Of a stretch of 64,000 bases of DNA, positions 42,298 to 50,474 are shown piece after piece. The position numbers and the translations under genes are program-made. Numbering within the stretch: the first letter of the stretch is position 1; every line of letters begins with the position of its first letter. Source of the stretch: an uncultured Paracoccaceae bacterium (lineage in GTDB: Bacteria; Pseudomonadota; Alphaproteobacteria; Rhodobacterales; Rhodobacteraceae). The stretch spans positions 255,501 through 319,500 of the forward strand of contig CANLDN010000002.1 in NCBI GenBank assembly GCA_947489445.1. Reading direction: 5' to 3'. A model generated the notes under the pieces. It was not told where the DNA came from. It searched no databases and worked only from the letters and a program-made list of their open reading frames with translations.

Positions 42298-42785
42298 CGG
42301 ACAATTTCCTTTCGCTTGCTGGTTTTCGTGCTGTCGTCAGTGGCATCTGACGACACGACTCTCATCTGGGCCGTGAGCGCAGCCAGATCAGCGGCGGACA
42401 TCGCCGGGGGGATCGTGATGTTGATGGCTGGGGTATCTGATTTCGGTGCAACCGGGGTGTTTTCTCGGAACCCGCAAGCACCTTTCAGAAGAAAGATCGC
42501 TGCGGTGGTATTCCCTTTCCGGGCCTGCCCCATCAGGATGCCAACCAGTTCGCTTTCCATTTCCCCGGAGCCAGCGTCATAGGCTTGCTTCAGGGCTTCA
42601 TCGCGTTCAATGCAATCGCGCAAGGTCGATGCGCTCATACCCAATGCAGAGGCGATCACAGCTTGGTTCACGCCGTTGCTGCGCATTTCGCGGACGGCTG
42701 CACGGCCAGCTTCAGTCACGGTCCAGCGTGACTTCGGACTGTCATTGGCCTGTGTGGCAAGAGGGTTGGCGGATGCGGTTTCCAT
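42294..42785 (-). CDS. Terminase small subunit-like protein
   Basis: 163 residues from the ATG at 42785; the open frame runs on to 42851, but that part lacks family features. A DNA-binding HTH (VREMRSNGVNQAVIASALGMSASTLRDCIERDEALKQAY) is followed by a helical oligomerization region (MESELVGILMGQARKGNTTAAIFLLKGACGFRE), as in phage TerS of the HTH type. It would recognise the element's own packaging site and redirect the packaging machine. It is the first gene of a six-gene minus-strand run ending with the 272-residue gene. Confidence 0.78.
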   Translation of the reverse strand: METASANPLATQANDSPKSRWTVTEAGRAAVREMRSNGVNQAVIASALGMSASTLRDCIERDEALKQAYDAGSGEMESELVGILMGQARKGNTTAAIFLLKGACGFRENTPVAPKSDTPAINITIPPAMSAADLAALTAQMRVVSSDATDDSTKTSKRKEIVR

Positions 42786-43370
42786 GGCGCAAAAATACCA
42801 ACCGGATCGCACTGCAACGATCTTGGTATTAAAGCGATTTGCCAACCTCAAACCGCCTAAATCAGAAAACTGCTACCCTACCGCTACCCCAAGAATGATA
42901 TGCTTTCTGAAATTCCGAAAAATACCAATAAAAAAGGGCTATGCGCAAAGACAGCAGACCCCTCGTAGGTGTCTTTCTACCAGCAATCCCTTTTTAAAGA
43001 GGCGAAAGGGTCAACATCGTTGATGTTTCATATCCGCTGCGATTTCACCTTGGATTTGCACAAACAGGTCAAGACACCCCAGCTGGGGTGACCTACCTCC
43101 TAAATCAGCCCAAGGGGTGACCGAAATTGCCGCGTTTTTTCAATGCAGTATACCCCAGACACCCCAAGACACCCCTACTCTCTAACATCACCAACCGGAT
43201 AACAGGGAAGGCTGACCGCCCATTGGGCACCACCCCAGTTTCCCCAACCCCTCTATACAAACACCCATGTTTAGGGGTGTCGGGGTGTCACCCATTGATT
43301 TCATTTACAAAAAATGTCCCCGAAGGGGTGTCTTCAGGGCCTGTCCTAGGGGTGTCCTCTGGACTTTTGA
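42786..43370. other. Intergenic region holding the iteron cluster
   Basis: 585 bp without a gene. It holds the terS promoter region, an inverted pair of GGGTAGC sites (42872-42890) and the GGGGTGTC iterons described separately, between the primase-helicase stop and the terS start. Confidence 0.7.
43073..43356. repeat. GGGGTGTC iteron cluster, candidate replication origin of element B
   Basis: The octamer occurs on the minus strand at 43073, 43158 and 43168 and on the plus strand at 43274, 43282, 43325 and 43349; GGGGTGAC variants lie at 43085 and 43114. The two sets face each other in opposite orientation around a central segment (43176-43273), the layout of satellite origins in which a Rep protein binds flanking iterons. 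The primase-helicase gene ends 14 bp away. Confidence 0.65.
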
Positions 43371-45749
43371 TCAATTTGACCAGCGTTCCGGGATCATTTC
43401 CGGGTCATCATCGGCCATTCTGTCCACGATCCGCCAAACGCCGTCGCGGCCACGGAAAGGTTCGAGTTCAATCTGGCCATCAATGCCTTCTCCTTTGATG
43501 TAGCACATAACGCGGCCCCCATCGAAGGACAGCTTCTTCCGTTCCCAGCCCAGCGCTTTCGCAGCCTGTCCCATCTGGGTCACCTGAAGATGGTTCGTGG
43601 TGTTGATGCCCAAGGGCGCATACATCAGGCCCACGGCGATCCGGCCTGTCTTCCCACCCATTAGTGTCTCGAACATCGCTTCCAGCGGATTGTCAGTCTT
43701 CCTCTTGTTCTGTTCGGTCGCGGCCAGATGATAAAGCGATGGGTCCAGCCTGATGCTGTCGCCGCGTGCTTCCCTGAATGCTGCTTCAGCCCAAAGCTGG
43801 TCCCGGTCCCGCTTCAACCCTGCAACGTCGATCTGGGCACATTCCACCGGCCAGAAGCGGCGGTTTCCGGTCTGGTCCATCAGGTATTTGTTCGCCCCCT
43901 TGTCCGGGTTGTGGGTCGCGAAGAATACACATTGTCGATCCCGTTGCTCTGAAATCCGACCATAGGCCGCGCGGCCTTTGTCGAAGGATCGTGAAAGCAT
44001 CGCTTTCAGATGTTCGGAACTTCGTTTGCCCATCCCGGCTAGTTCAGCAGCTTCGATGATCCACTTACCGCCGATGGCTTCCATGACCTGCTTCCCATCA
44101 CCGCCCAAGGGCAGTTCATCAGCGAACCAATCAGAGTTCACCGCCAGCGTTCGAAGGGCAGACGATTTCCCGGACCCTTGAGGGCCTTCAAGGATCACCA
44201 TTTCATCGAACTTGCATCCCGGTCGGCGGACGCGGCGGACTGCAGCGACCATGATCAATGATCCCACCGCCTTGGTGTAGTCGTTCTGTGGTGCGCCCAG
44301 ATAGCGGGTCATCCATGTGTCCAGTCGCGCAGTTCCGTCCCATTCGACGCTGTTCAGATAGTCAGTCACTGGGTGGAAGCGGTGATCCTCGCCAAAGTCG
44401 GTCAGGGCATCGTGCATCGCTTCCTTGCCAGCGGACAGTCCGAAACTGTCTTCGACCAACAAGCGAACGCGGGTCATGGCTTCGTCTGTCATGCGACCGT
44501 CGAACATCCCCAGACCACTGATCATGTAGCAGTTGTTGAAAGTGTCCTTGCGCACAGCGATGCCCAATTCTTGCGCGGCCACTTTGTAATTATGAAGGCA
44601 CTTCTTCCGGGTTTCGCCGTCTGCGTTGAATTTCCATTCCAGCGGTCCCGATAGGTCGGCATTCGCTTCGTTCTTTACTTTGTCGGATTGCTGAACAGAT
44701 GTATGGGCACTTTCGATCTGTTTGATCGCGTAGCGGTGGGCTTGATGCTTCTTTTCCAAGATGCTTTCGGACACGCCCCATTCCGGGTTCAGAAGGATGC
44801 CCAGATGTGTTTCGTCCGGGACGCCAGCCCGAACCAAGGCACAGCAGACATAGAAGACCTGTTCCGACCGGCTGGGCCAGCGTTCAGTATCGAAGGCGGG
44901 ATCACCATCTTCGCGCCCCGGTGGAAAGCCGTTGTTGCAACACACGATTGCAGGCAACAGGTCAGATGGACCGTCGATCATCATCAAGTCTTCGATCTTG
45001 GGCGTCACTGGAGCACCGATGTCCAGCCGTTCGACGTTCAGCTTCGCATGGGCCTTGGTTTGGGATTGCTTGAAGTCTGACAGGTCATAGGAAATCCCAG
45101 CACCATCCGCGTTTACCACAGCGGATGCCACTGCCTCACGACCGGGGTTCTTTTCCAGCTTCTTCTTCGTCGGATTGTTCATCGTGAACGGAAGGCGCAT
45201 CAAATGGGCGGGATTGAAGCAGCTGTCACCATCCAGCCGGTCAGCCAACCACATGGAATAGCGCTTCAGATCATTGATTAGCCCAATGTCACCATCGACT
45301 TTGATGGGTTCCTTCAGTTTCCAGAAGGCTTGGAAACCACCACCGCTGAAGACGATAGTTGATGGATGTGGGACGACCTTGGGGCGGTCCTGAAGCAGGC
45401 GCGCCAGAATGCGATCCTGTTCTTTCTTAATGTCTTCCCCGGCCAATGGGTCGATGTCCACCTGAAGGTGGTCAAGGAACGCTATATCGGTTTCACCGGC
45501 TTTTTCGCCCGGCCCCAAGCGCCGCGTCAGCCGGTTCGGCTGGTAGTAGATATTTTCGTCAGGATGCTGTGCGTCGATCAGGCTTTGCAGATCGGTGACA
45601 TGCTTGCCGCTTCCCAGCTGTGCATCGCGTGAAAAGACATGGGTGCGGAGGCCATGGCCTTCGCGGATCACCGTGATCGTCCAGTCTCCGCCGGGGAACA
45701 TGAACTCCATGAACCCTGTGGCGGTCGTGATTTTTCGGCTTTTTGTCAT
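43371..45749 (-). CDS. Primase-polymerase/helicase with VapE domain
   Basis: 792 residues. An N-terminal archaeo-eukaryotic primase-like region has QVDID (D98/D100), SGGGFQAFWKL and NPAHLMRLP; the C-terminal part is a VapE/virulence-associated E helicase with Walker A GPQGSGKSS (522-530) and the downstream FFATHNPDKGANKY sensor region. Such proteins start replication of satellites by binding the iterons next to them. It ends beside the repeat cluster described at 43073-43356. Confidence 0.88.
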   Translation of the reverse strand: MTKSRKITTATGFMEFMFPGGDWTITVIREGHGLRTHVFSRDAQLGSGKHVTDLQSLIDAQHPDENIYYQPNRLTRRLGPGEKAGETDIAFLDHLQVDIDPLAGEDIKKEQDRILARLLQDRPKVVPHPSTIVFSGGGFQAFWKLKEPIKVDGDIGLINDLKRYSMWLADRLDGDSCFNPAHLMRLPFTMNNPTKKKLEKNPGREAVASAVVNADGAGISYDLSDFKQSQTKAHAKLNVERLDIGAPVTPKIEDLMMIDGPSDLLPAIVCCNNGFPPGREDGDPAFDTERWPSRSEQVFYVCCALVRAGVPDETHLGILLNPEWGVSESILEKKHQAHRYAIKQIESAHTSVQQSDKVKNEANADLSGPLEWKFNADGETRKKCLHNYKVAAQELGIAVRKDTFNNCYMISGLGMFDGRMTDEAMTRVRLLVEDSFGLSAGKEAMHDALTDFGEDHRFHPVTDYLNSVEWDGTARLDTWMTRYLGAPQNDYTKAVGSLIMVAAVRRVRRPGCKFDEMVILEGPQGSGKSSALRTLAVNSDWFADELPLGGDGKQVMEAIGGKWIIEAAELAGMGKRSSEHLKAMLSRSFDKGRAAYGRISEQRDRQCVFFATHNPDKGANKYLMDQTGNRRFWPVECAQIDVAGLKRDRDQLWAEAAFREARGDSIRLDPSLYHLAATEQNKRKTDNPLEAMFETLMGGKTGRIAVGLMYAPLGINTTNHLQVTQMGQAAKALGWERKKLSFDGGRVMCYIKGEGIDGQIELEPFRGRDGVWRIVDRMADDDPEMIPERWSN

Positions 45750-45829
45750 CTAGCAATCCTTCCATAAGGAAGGACCGGCGCGTCATTGGCACTTCATATC
45801 CCTTGGGCCATTACGTGGTCGGTCCAAGG

Positions 45830-46063
45830 TCAAAAGTCAGTGTCGCAGAAAGGGCGGGGTTGTATGCTTGCGGGCGTTGGCTGCACTGCGCTCGGCGCAA
45901 TACCTTTCGCCCACTCCAGAACTTCGGTTTCAAACCACAGGTTCTTTTTGCCAACACGTCTTGGGGCAGGAAATTCGCCCGTTTTCACAAGGCTCTTTAT
46001 ATAGGATCGTGAAATCCGAAACTGATCCCACAAGTCGTGATAACTCAGCAATTTGTCCGTCAT
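45830..46063 (-). CDS. AlpA-family regulator/excisionase
   Basis: 77 residues with a MerR-type HTH: YHDLWDQFRISRSYIKSLVKTGEFPAPRRVGKKNLWFETEVLEWA. It is the standard AlpA layout and length. In P4-like and PICI elements AlpA activates int and promotes excision. It is in line with the primase gene, 80 bp upstream of it. Confidence 0.88.
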   Translation of the reverse strand: MTDKLLSYHDLWDQFRISRSYIKSLVKTGEFPAPRRVGKKNLWFETEVLEWAKGIAPSAVQPTPASIQPRPFCDTDF

Positions 46064-46140
46064 AGCGGCCTCCGGTCATTGTTTTGTCGAGACCGAATTT
46101 AGCCAGTCAGAACCGAACCAAACATCTTGGTATTAAACAA

Positions 46141-46788
46141 TCAAAACAGAAGGCGAGCGACTTTCTTGGCCACGTCTTTCATAGCATCCTGAAATTCTTC
46201 ACCGCGCTCCAAACGCTGCTGCATCTGAGTACGCATTTGTTCAATAGCCGCCTTTCTCTGACGGTCGGTTTCCCAATTGGCCCAATCGTCTGCATCGCTC
46301 ACAGGCAGTGGCTTTTCATTTGGATCAACCGAGTAATCGTATAAATTTGCACCGCTTCGGATGCGGTTCTTCATTACTTCCCGCACATCGTCAAAGTTCA
46401 ATTCGGGATAGACGACCTTGGCCGTTAGGAAAGCCAGCTTGCCACAGTCATTGAACGCTTCAAATTTTGCTTCGTCGCCAACCAGCTTATGACCACCCGC
46501 CTTTTCACTGTAGCCATCCTGCTGGCTACGCCACCTGACTTCATCACCACAAAAGTCGGCTACAAACCTGAACCAGCACTTGAGAAACACCCTGTGAGGT
46601 TTGGTTGAGGGTCGTGCGCTGCCCAACGGGGGATCATACCTGTGGTCGCGATACTGTGCGTACTTGTCCCACAGGGACGGTCCAATTTCGCCGTGCAATC
46701 GAGGAGCAAATTCAAGCAAGACCTCCACGGTTTTGCCGTCCAGAAGCCCACCAGCGATGTGAGCGATTTCTTTTGGGTCATTGGTCAT
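46141..46788 (-). CDS. Hypothetical protein next to the integrase
   Basis: 215 residues, soluble and acidic (WANWETDRQRKAAIEQMRTQMQQRLERGEEFQDAMKDV at the C-terminus). Starts MTNDPKEIAHIAGGLLDGKTVEVLLEFAPRL. It starts inside the end of int (11-bp overlap). No family recognised. Confidence 0.6.
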   Translation of the reverse strand: MTNDPKEIAHIAGGLLDGKTVEVLLEFAPRLHGEIGPSLWDKYAQYRDHRYDPPLGSARPSTKPHRVFLKCWFRFVADFCGDEVRWRSQQDGYSEKAGGHKLVGDEAKFEAFNDCGKLAFLTAKVVYPELNFDDVREVMKNRIRSGANLYDYSVDPNEKPLPVSDADDWANWETDRQRKAAIEQMRTQMQQRLERGEEFQDAMKDVAKKVARLLF

Positions 46789-47989
46789 TGATCAAACCCC
46801 GCAGGAAGTCGTCATATCGTTGCAGGGCATCCCGCTTTTCATCGGCGTAGCCATACAGGTTGTATATGCCTTCGATCTTATCTCTTGGGCCGTGGCCCAA
46901 AACCCGTTCGGCAATCTCGCCGGAAACACCCAGTCGGGGCATGTTCGTGCGAAGGGTCCGGCGCAAATCGTGAAGGGTCCACGATGGCATGTCTTCTGGA
47001 AGGCGCTTGGTCAGATGACGTTTCAGATAGGTGTCGCTGTTGATTGGGCTTTCGCCACCATTGACGGAGAAGATGTATTCTCCATCACGCGGGATCGTCT
47101 GCAAAATGGACCACGCAGTGTCTGACAGCGGCACCAACAATGTTTGGTCGGTCTTGTATCGTTCGGAAGGAATAATCAATGCCCGTTCGTTTGACTTGAT
47201 TTCGGACCATTTTGCCCAAGTGATTTCCCGCTTTCGGCACCCCGTCAGCATCAATAGCTTGACCGCATCGCCCCATGGGTAGCCAAGATCATCTGCAGCA
47301 TTCCAAGCAGCGATCAGTTCTTCGTCGTCAAGAACCCGATCCTTCTTTGACTGTGTATGTCCGCGCTTGAGGCCGTCAATTGGGTTCCGGTCGATCAGTT
47401 CTTCATCCAGCGCAAAGTTGAAAATCCGGCTCATGTATTTTTTGGCCGCTTCCGCCGCACTAGGCTTCTGCTGTTTCATGAAGCGGGCGATCAGCGCCTT
47501 AACATCCCCGCGTGTGACTTCGCTGATCGGTTTCTGTCCCAGATAGGGATTGATGTAGAGGCGCAGGGCGCTTTCGATTTTATCGGGGCGTTTCAAGACA
47601 CCTTCATCAAGAACCCGCTGATACATCCGTTGCCCAACCAGTTCGACCGTGTTGTCAGCCTTTGACTTGGCAATAACCATTGCTTCGACGCGGGGATCGA
47701 CACCTTGACCAACGCTGGTCTTCAGATCACGCACTTTTTCCCGTGCTTCACCAAGCGTCATCATGGGGTAATTGCCTAAGGTCATTCGGTGCTGTCGGCC
47801 TTTGCGTGGCTTGCCTGTTCGGGTCAAACCACCCTCGCCGGGCACTTTGTAAAGGTAACTCCACGATTTCACGCCTGACGGTGAAACTCGCAAAACGAGG
47901 CCGGGGTCACTGGTATCCAAATAGTCTGCGCGGTTGGAGCCACGCTGCTTCACGTTCTGAACGAACAGGTCTGTTAGGTTCTTTCTCAT
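46778..47989 (-). CDS. P4-type tyrosine integrase of element B
   Basis: 403 residues from the ATG at 47989; the frame extends upstream without family sequence. An N-terminal DUF4102-like arm-binding region (TDLFVQNVKQRGSNRADYLDTSDPGLVLRVSPSGVKSW) precedes the catalytic domain with R252 (LTGCRKREITW), H340 and R343 (HDLRR), H366 (LGHG) and the nucleophile Y376 (IEGIYNLY). It starts 163 bp from the 48152 tRNA fragment and should use the anticodon-loop core of tRNA-Arg. Confidence 0.93.
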   Translation of the reverse strand: MRKNLTDLFVQNVKQRGSNRADYLDTSDPGLVLRVSPSGVKSWSYLYKVPGEGGLTRTGKPRKGRQHRMTLGNYPMMTLGEAREKVRDLKTSVGQGVDPRVEAMVIAKSKADNTVELVGQRMYQRVLDEGVLKRPDKIESALRLYINPYLGQKPISEVTRGDVKALIARFMKQQKPSAAEAAKKYMSRIFNFALDEELIDRNPIDGLKRGHTQSKKDRVLDDEELIAAWNAADDLGYPWGDAVKLLMLTGCRKREITWAKWSEIKSNERALIIPSERYKTDQTLLVPLSDTAWSILQTIPRDGEYIFSVNGGESPINSDTYLKRHLTKRLPEDMPSWTLHDLRRTLRTNMPRLGVSGEIAERVLGHGPRDKIEGIYNLYGYADEKRDALQRYDDFLRGLINDQ

Positions 47990-48003
47990 CAAACTTGGCC
48001 TTC

Positions 48004-48022
48004 GGGGTAGCGCTGGGGTAGC
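48004..48022. repeat. Paired GGGGTAGC sites, right end of element B
   Basis: GGGGTAGC at 48004-48011 and 48015-48022, in the same orientation as the pair near the left end (37618-37637), just upstream of the integrase start. Confidence 0.4.
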
Positions 48023-48151
48023 AAAAATCCCAGCCTCGACTGATCCAGTCAAAACCACATCAGGCTGTTAAAGTATAGAAAACAAACTGTTTTTCGGGAC
48101 GATTTTCAAAAATAGTCCGAACTGGTCCGAACAAAACCAGATGCAAATTAA

Positions 48152-48191
48152 CTTAGGAGGGGGCTGCTCTATCCAGTTGAGCCACGGGACC
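48152..48191 (-). repeat. attR of element B: displaced 5' half of tRNA-Arg(CCT)
   Basis: On the minus strand this is the 5' half of tRNA-Arg up to the anticodon loop. Bases 48152-48188 match 37524-37560 in the intact gene (37 bp); the next base differs, so the third acceptor base reads T here versus C in the intact copy. Element DNA replaces the 3' half. It marks the right element/chromosome junction. Confidence 0.88.
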
Positions 48192-48202
48192 ACCACGCCC
48201 TT

Positions 48203-48231
48203 TCAATGCCTCCCTTTGGTCATCTGGTCAA
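48203..48231 (-). promoter_or_regulatory. Original chromosomal promoter of tRNA-Arg, now driving a fragment
   Basis: TTGACC (48231-48226) and CATTGA (48208-48203) with a 17-bp spacer, 11 bp before the tRNA 5' end at 48191. The -35 is near consensus; the -10 is weak but tRNA-like spacing fits. Confidence 0.45.
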
Positions 48232-48281
48232 CGGGCCAAAGGACCGCTAACAATGGCGAAACGATTTATTAGGACCTGTTC

Positions 48282-49307
48282 GTGACCAGCCAAATCAAGC
48301 GCCCACTGACCTTACGCGATGTCTCAGAAGCATCTGGTGTCAGCGAAATGACCGTCAGCCGCGTGTTGCGGAACAAGGGAGATGTCAGCGAGGCAACCCG
48401 TCAAAAGGTCCAGGACGCGGCGAAACGACTTGGCTACGTGCCGAACAAAATCGCGGGCGCCTTAGCCTCGCAACGGGTCAATCTTGTGGCTGTCATCATC
48501 CCGTCACTTGGCAACATGGTTTTTCCAGAGGTGTTGTCAGGCATTTCGGAGGTGCTGGAAACGACAGATTTGCAGCCGGTCGTTGGTGTAACGGACTATT
48601 TGCCGGAGAAAGAAGAAAAGGTCCTGTTCGAGATGTTATCCTGGCGCCCGTCCGGGGTTATCATCGCCGGGTTGGAACATTCGGAAGCATCTCGCGCGAT
48701 GCTTAAACAAGCGGGTATCCCTGTCGTCGAGATAATGGATGTCGACGGAGAACCGGTGGATAGCTGTGTTGGCATCTCGCATCGTCGCGCCGGTCGGATC
48801 ATGGCACAGGAAATTATTGAGGCCGGGTATAGGCGGATCGGCTTCATGGGCACAAAAATGCCGCTTGATCATCGCGCGCGCAAACGGTTCGAAGGGTTCA
48901 CGCGGACCCTGGCAAAAGCCGGGATCGAGATCGCGGATCAGGAGTTTTATTCGGGTGGTTCGGCGCTTGCTAAAGGGCGGGAGATGACGGCAAAAATGAT
49001 TGATCGCACTCCTGATCTCGATTTTCTTTATTACTCTAACGACATGATTGGCGCTGGTGGTTTACTGTGTCTTTTGGAAAAGGGCATTGATGTGCCAGGT
49101 CAGATCGGGCTGGCGGGGTTCAATGGGGTCGAACTGTTAGACGGTTTGCCGATGCAACTTGCCACGATGGATGCGTGCAGACGTGACATCGGTATTAAGG
49201 CAGCGCAAATTATTGCTGCTCATAATGCAGGCGAAGCGCCCCCTGAGGGGCCTATTGTGAAGCTGAAACCGAAACTTGCACCCGGTCAAACGCTGCGCCG
49301 CAACTAG
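48282..49307 (+). CDS. LacI-family transcriptional regulator
   Basis: 341 residues from a GTG start. HTH TLRDVSEASGVSEMTVSRVLRNKGDVSEATRQKV at residues 9-43, hinge AKRLGYVPNKIAGALAS, then a periplasmic-binding-like sensor domain (VNLVAVIIPSLGNMVFPEVLSGI...). The pattern resembles GntR-type gluconate repressors of the LacI family, but the effector is not certain and no sugar genes are adjacent. Located just after the right end of element B, it is the first chromosomal gene there. Confidence 0.9.
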   Translation: MTSQIKRPLTLRDVSEASGVSEMTVSRVLRNKGDVSEATRQKVQDAAKRLGYVPNKIAGALASQRVNLVAVIIPSLGNMVFPEVLSGISEVLETTDLQPVVGVTDYLPEKEEKVLFEMLSWRPSGVIIAGLEHSEASRAMLKQAGIPVVEIMDVDGEPVDSCVGISHRRAGRIMAQEIIEAGYRRIGFMGTKMPLDHRARKRFEGFTRTLAKAGIEIADQEFYSGGSALAKGREMTAKMIDRTPDLDFLYYSNDMIGAGGLLCLLEKGIDVPGQIGLAGFNGVELLDGLPMQLATMDACRRDIGIKAAQIIAAHNAGEAPPEGPIVKLKPKLAPGQTLRRN

Positions 49308-49505
49308 GGCGCGTCAGGCAGCATCAACACTCAATCAAACACGCGCTAAACCTCGCCTAAACTGCGAAATTACGTCACAGTTCCGTATACAAAACATATG
49401 TTTACCATCATGATATGTGAGTTAATCAAGTTTTAAGGATTTACGAGACTCCGACGGAAAATCTGATACGACACACCTGTAGTGTGTTAAAAGTTGAGTA
49501 GGTGA

Positions 49506-49862
49506 ATGATGGCGACCGAGCGTACGGCCCCTTTAGATCAGATGATCGAATTTGTGATGGAAGAGCTGCTTTCAGGTAATGTACAGCGAAAGCAGGCAAT
49601 GGTTCGTAATCTGGCAGAACGATGGCCTGAGCAACCGGCCCTGGCATTGGTTTATGCCGTCACATCCGCGACTGAGTCCATTGAAGATACCTTTCGAGAG
49701 GCCCAAACCGAGGATCCAGTTATCCCGCTTGGTTATCGTTTGTCGGCGCTGATCTCGGCTGACGTACATGCGGTTCAATCTATGGGCCAAACCCCTTCTG
49801 TGGCGGAGGATCTGCTGCATTTTTGGCGACGCGTTGATCCTCAATTCCTGCGTTTGCAGTAA
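49506..49862 (+). CDS. Small hypothetical protein (Rhodobacteraceae type)
   Basis: 118 residues, all-helical by appearance, no signal or membrane segment (MMATERTAPLDQMIEFVMEELLSGNVQRKQAMVRNLAERW...). It stands alone with a 198-bp AT-rich upstream region. No family recognised. Confidence 0.65.
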   Translation: MMATERTAPLDQMIEFVMEELLSGNVQRKQAMVRNLAERWPEQPALALVYAVTSATESIEDTFREAQTEDPVIPLGYRLSALISADVHAVQSMGQTPSVAEDLLHFWRRVDPQFLRLQ

Positions 49863-49880
49863 GAATGAGTTCTGGATTGA

Positions 49881-50474
49881 TCAGAGCAACCTGACACCGG
49901 ATTTTTGCATACCGGCTGTTGCTGATGCGAGCGAACCATCGAAGTTAATGGCGCGACAAAGATCAGTACGAACAATTACCTTGAAGCCTGACGTTGCCGC
50001 GTCAACTGCTGAGTAGTTTACGCAGTAGTCAGTCGCGAGGCCGACGAGCGTGAGCGTGTCGATCCCGCGTGTGCGCAAGTACCCCTCAAGGCCTGTGGGC
50101 GTGGTTTTGTCGTTTTCGAAAAACGCGGAATAGCTGTCGATGGCCGGGTTGTACCCTTTGCGGATGATAAGATCCGCCCGGTCGGTTTGAAGATTGGCGT
50201 GAAATTGTGCCCCGACAGACCCCTGAATGCAGTGATCGGGCCAGAGCACCTGCGTGCCATAAGGCATTTCAGTCATGCTCATCGGGTCAGCGTCGTGGGT
50301 CGACGCGAATGAGGAATGCCCCGCCGGGTGCCAGTCTTGCGTCAGGATCACAGCATCAAAGTCGTTCATGGCAGCGTTGATGCCGTGAACGATCTCATCG
50401 CCGCCTGCGACGGCCAAGGCTCCACCCGGGCAGAAATCGTTTTGCAGGTCAATGACGAGTAAGGCGTGGGTCAT
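49881..50474 (-). CDS. pncA: Nicotinamidase
   Basis: 197 residues. Catalytic triad D9 (VIDLQNDF), K106 (IIRKGYNP) and C151 (LATDYCVNYSA); metal-site DWHP at about 47-50 and the HC/WPDH region near 79-82. It deamidates nicotinamide to nicotinate for NAD salvage. Overlaps the stop region of the upstream P-loop gene by 4 bp. Confidence 0.93.
   Translation of the reverse strand: MTHALLVIDLQNDFCPGGALAVAGGDEIVHGINAAMNDFDAVILTQDWHPAGHSSFASTHDADPMSMTEMPYGTQVLWPDHCIQGSVGAQFHANLQTDRADLIIRKGYNPAIDSYSAFFENDKTTPTGLEGYLRTRGIDTLTLVGLATDYCVNYSAVDAATSGFKVIVRTDLCRAINFDGSLASATAGMQKSGVRLL

Larger units (their letters stand above)
37534..48151. mobile_element. Element B: phage-satellite-like (PICI-type) island in tRNA-Arg(CCT)
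   Basis: Bounded by a 37-bp direct repeat of the tRNA 5' half (37524-37560 and 48152-48188). It carries int and alpA near the right end, a primase-helicase, an iteron cluster, terS, terL, and cargo near the left end; no capsid, tail or lysis genes are seen. That set fits a satellite that excises, replicates and is packaged by a helper phage. Classification as PICI or cfPICI needs comparison. Confidence 0.8.

Noticed and set aside
43000..43370. CRISPR array
   Set aside because: The repeats are 8 bp, in both orientations and irregularly spaced; they fit iterons, not CRISPR repeats, and no cas genes occur.
45559..45792. 77-codon minus-strand frame at the start of the primase gene
   Set aside because: It has no ribosome site or family pattern and overlaps the primase in another frame.
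48152..48191. A third tRNA-Arg gene
   Set aside because: Only the 5' half is present; sequence past the anticodon loop is element DNA.
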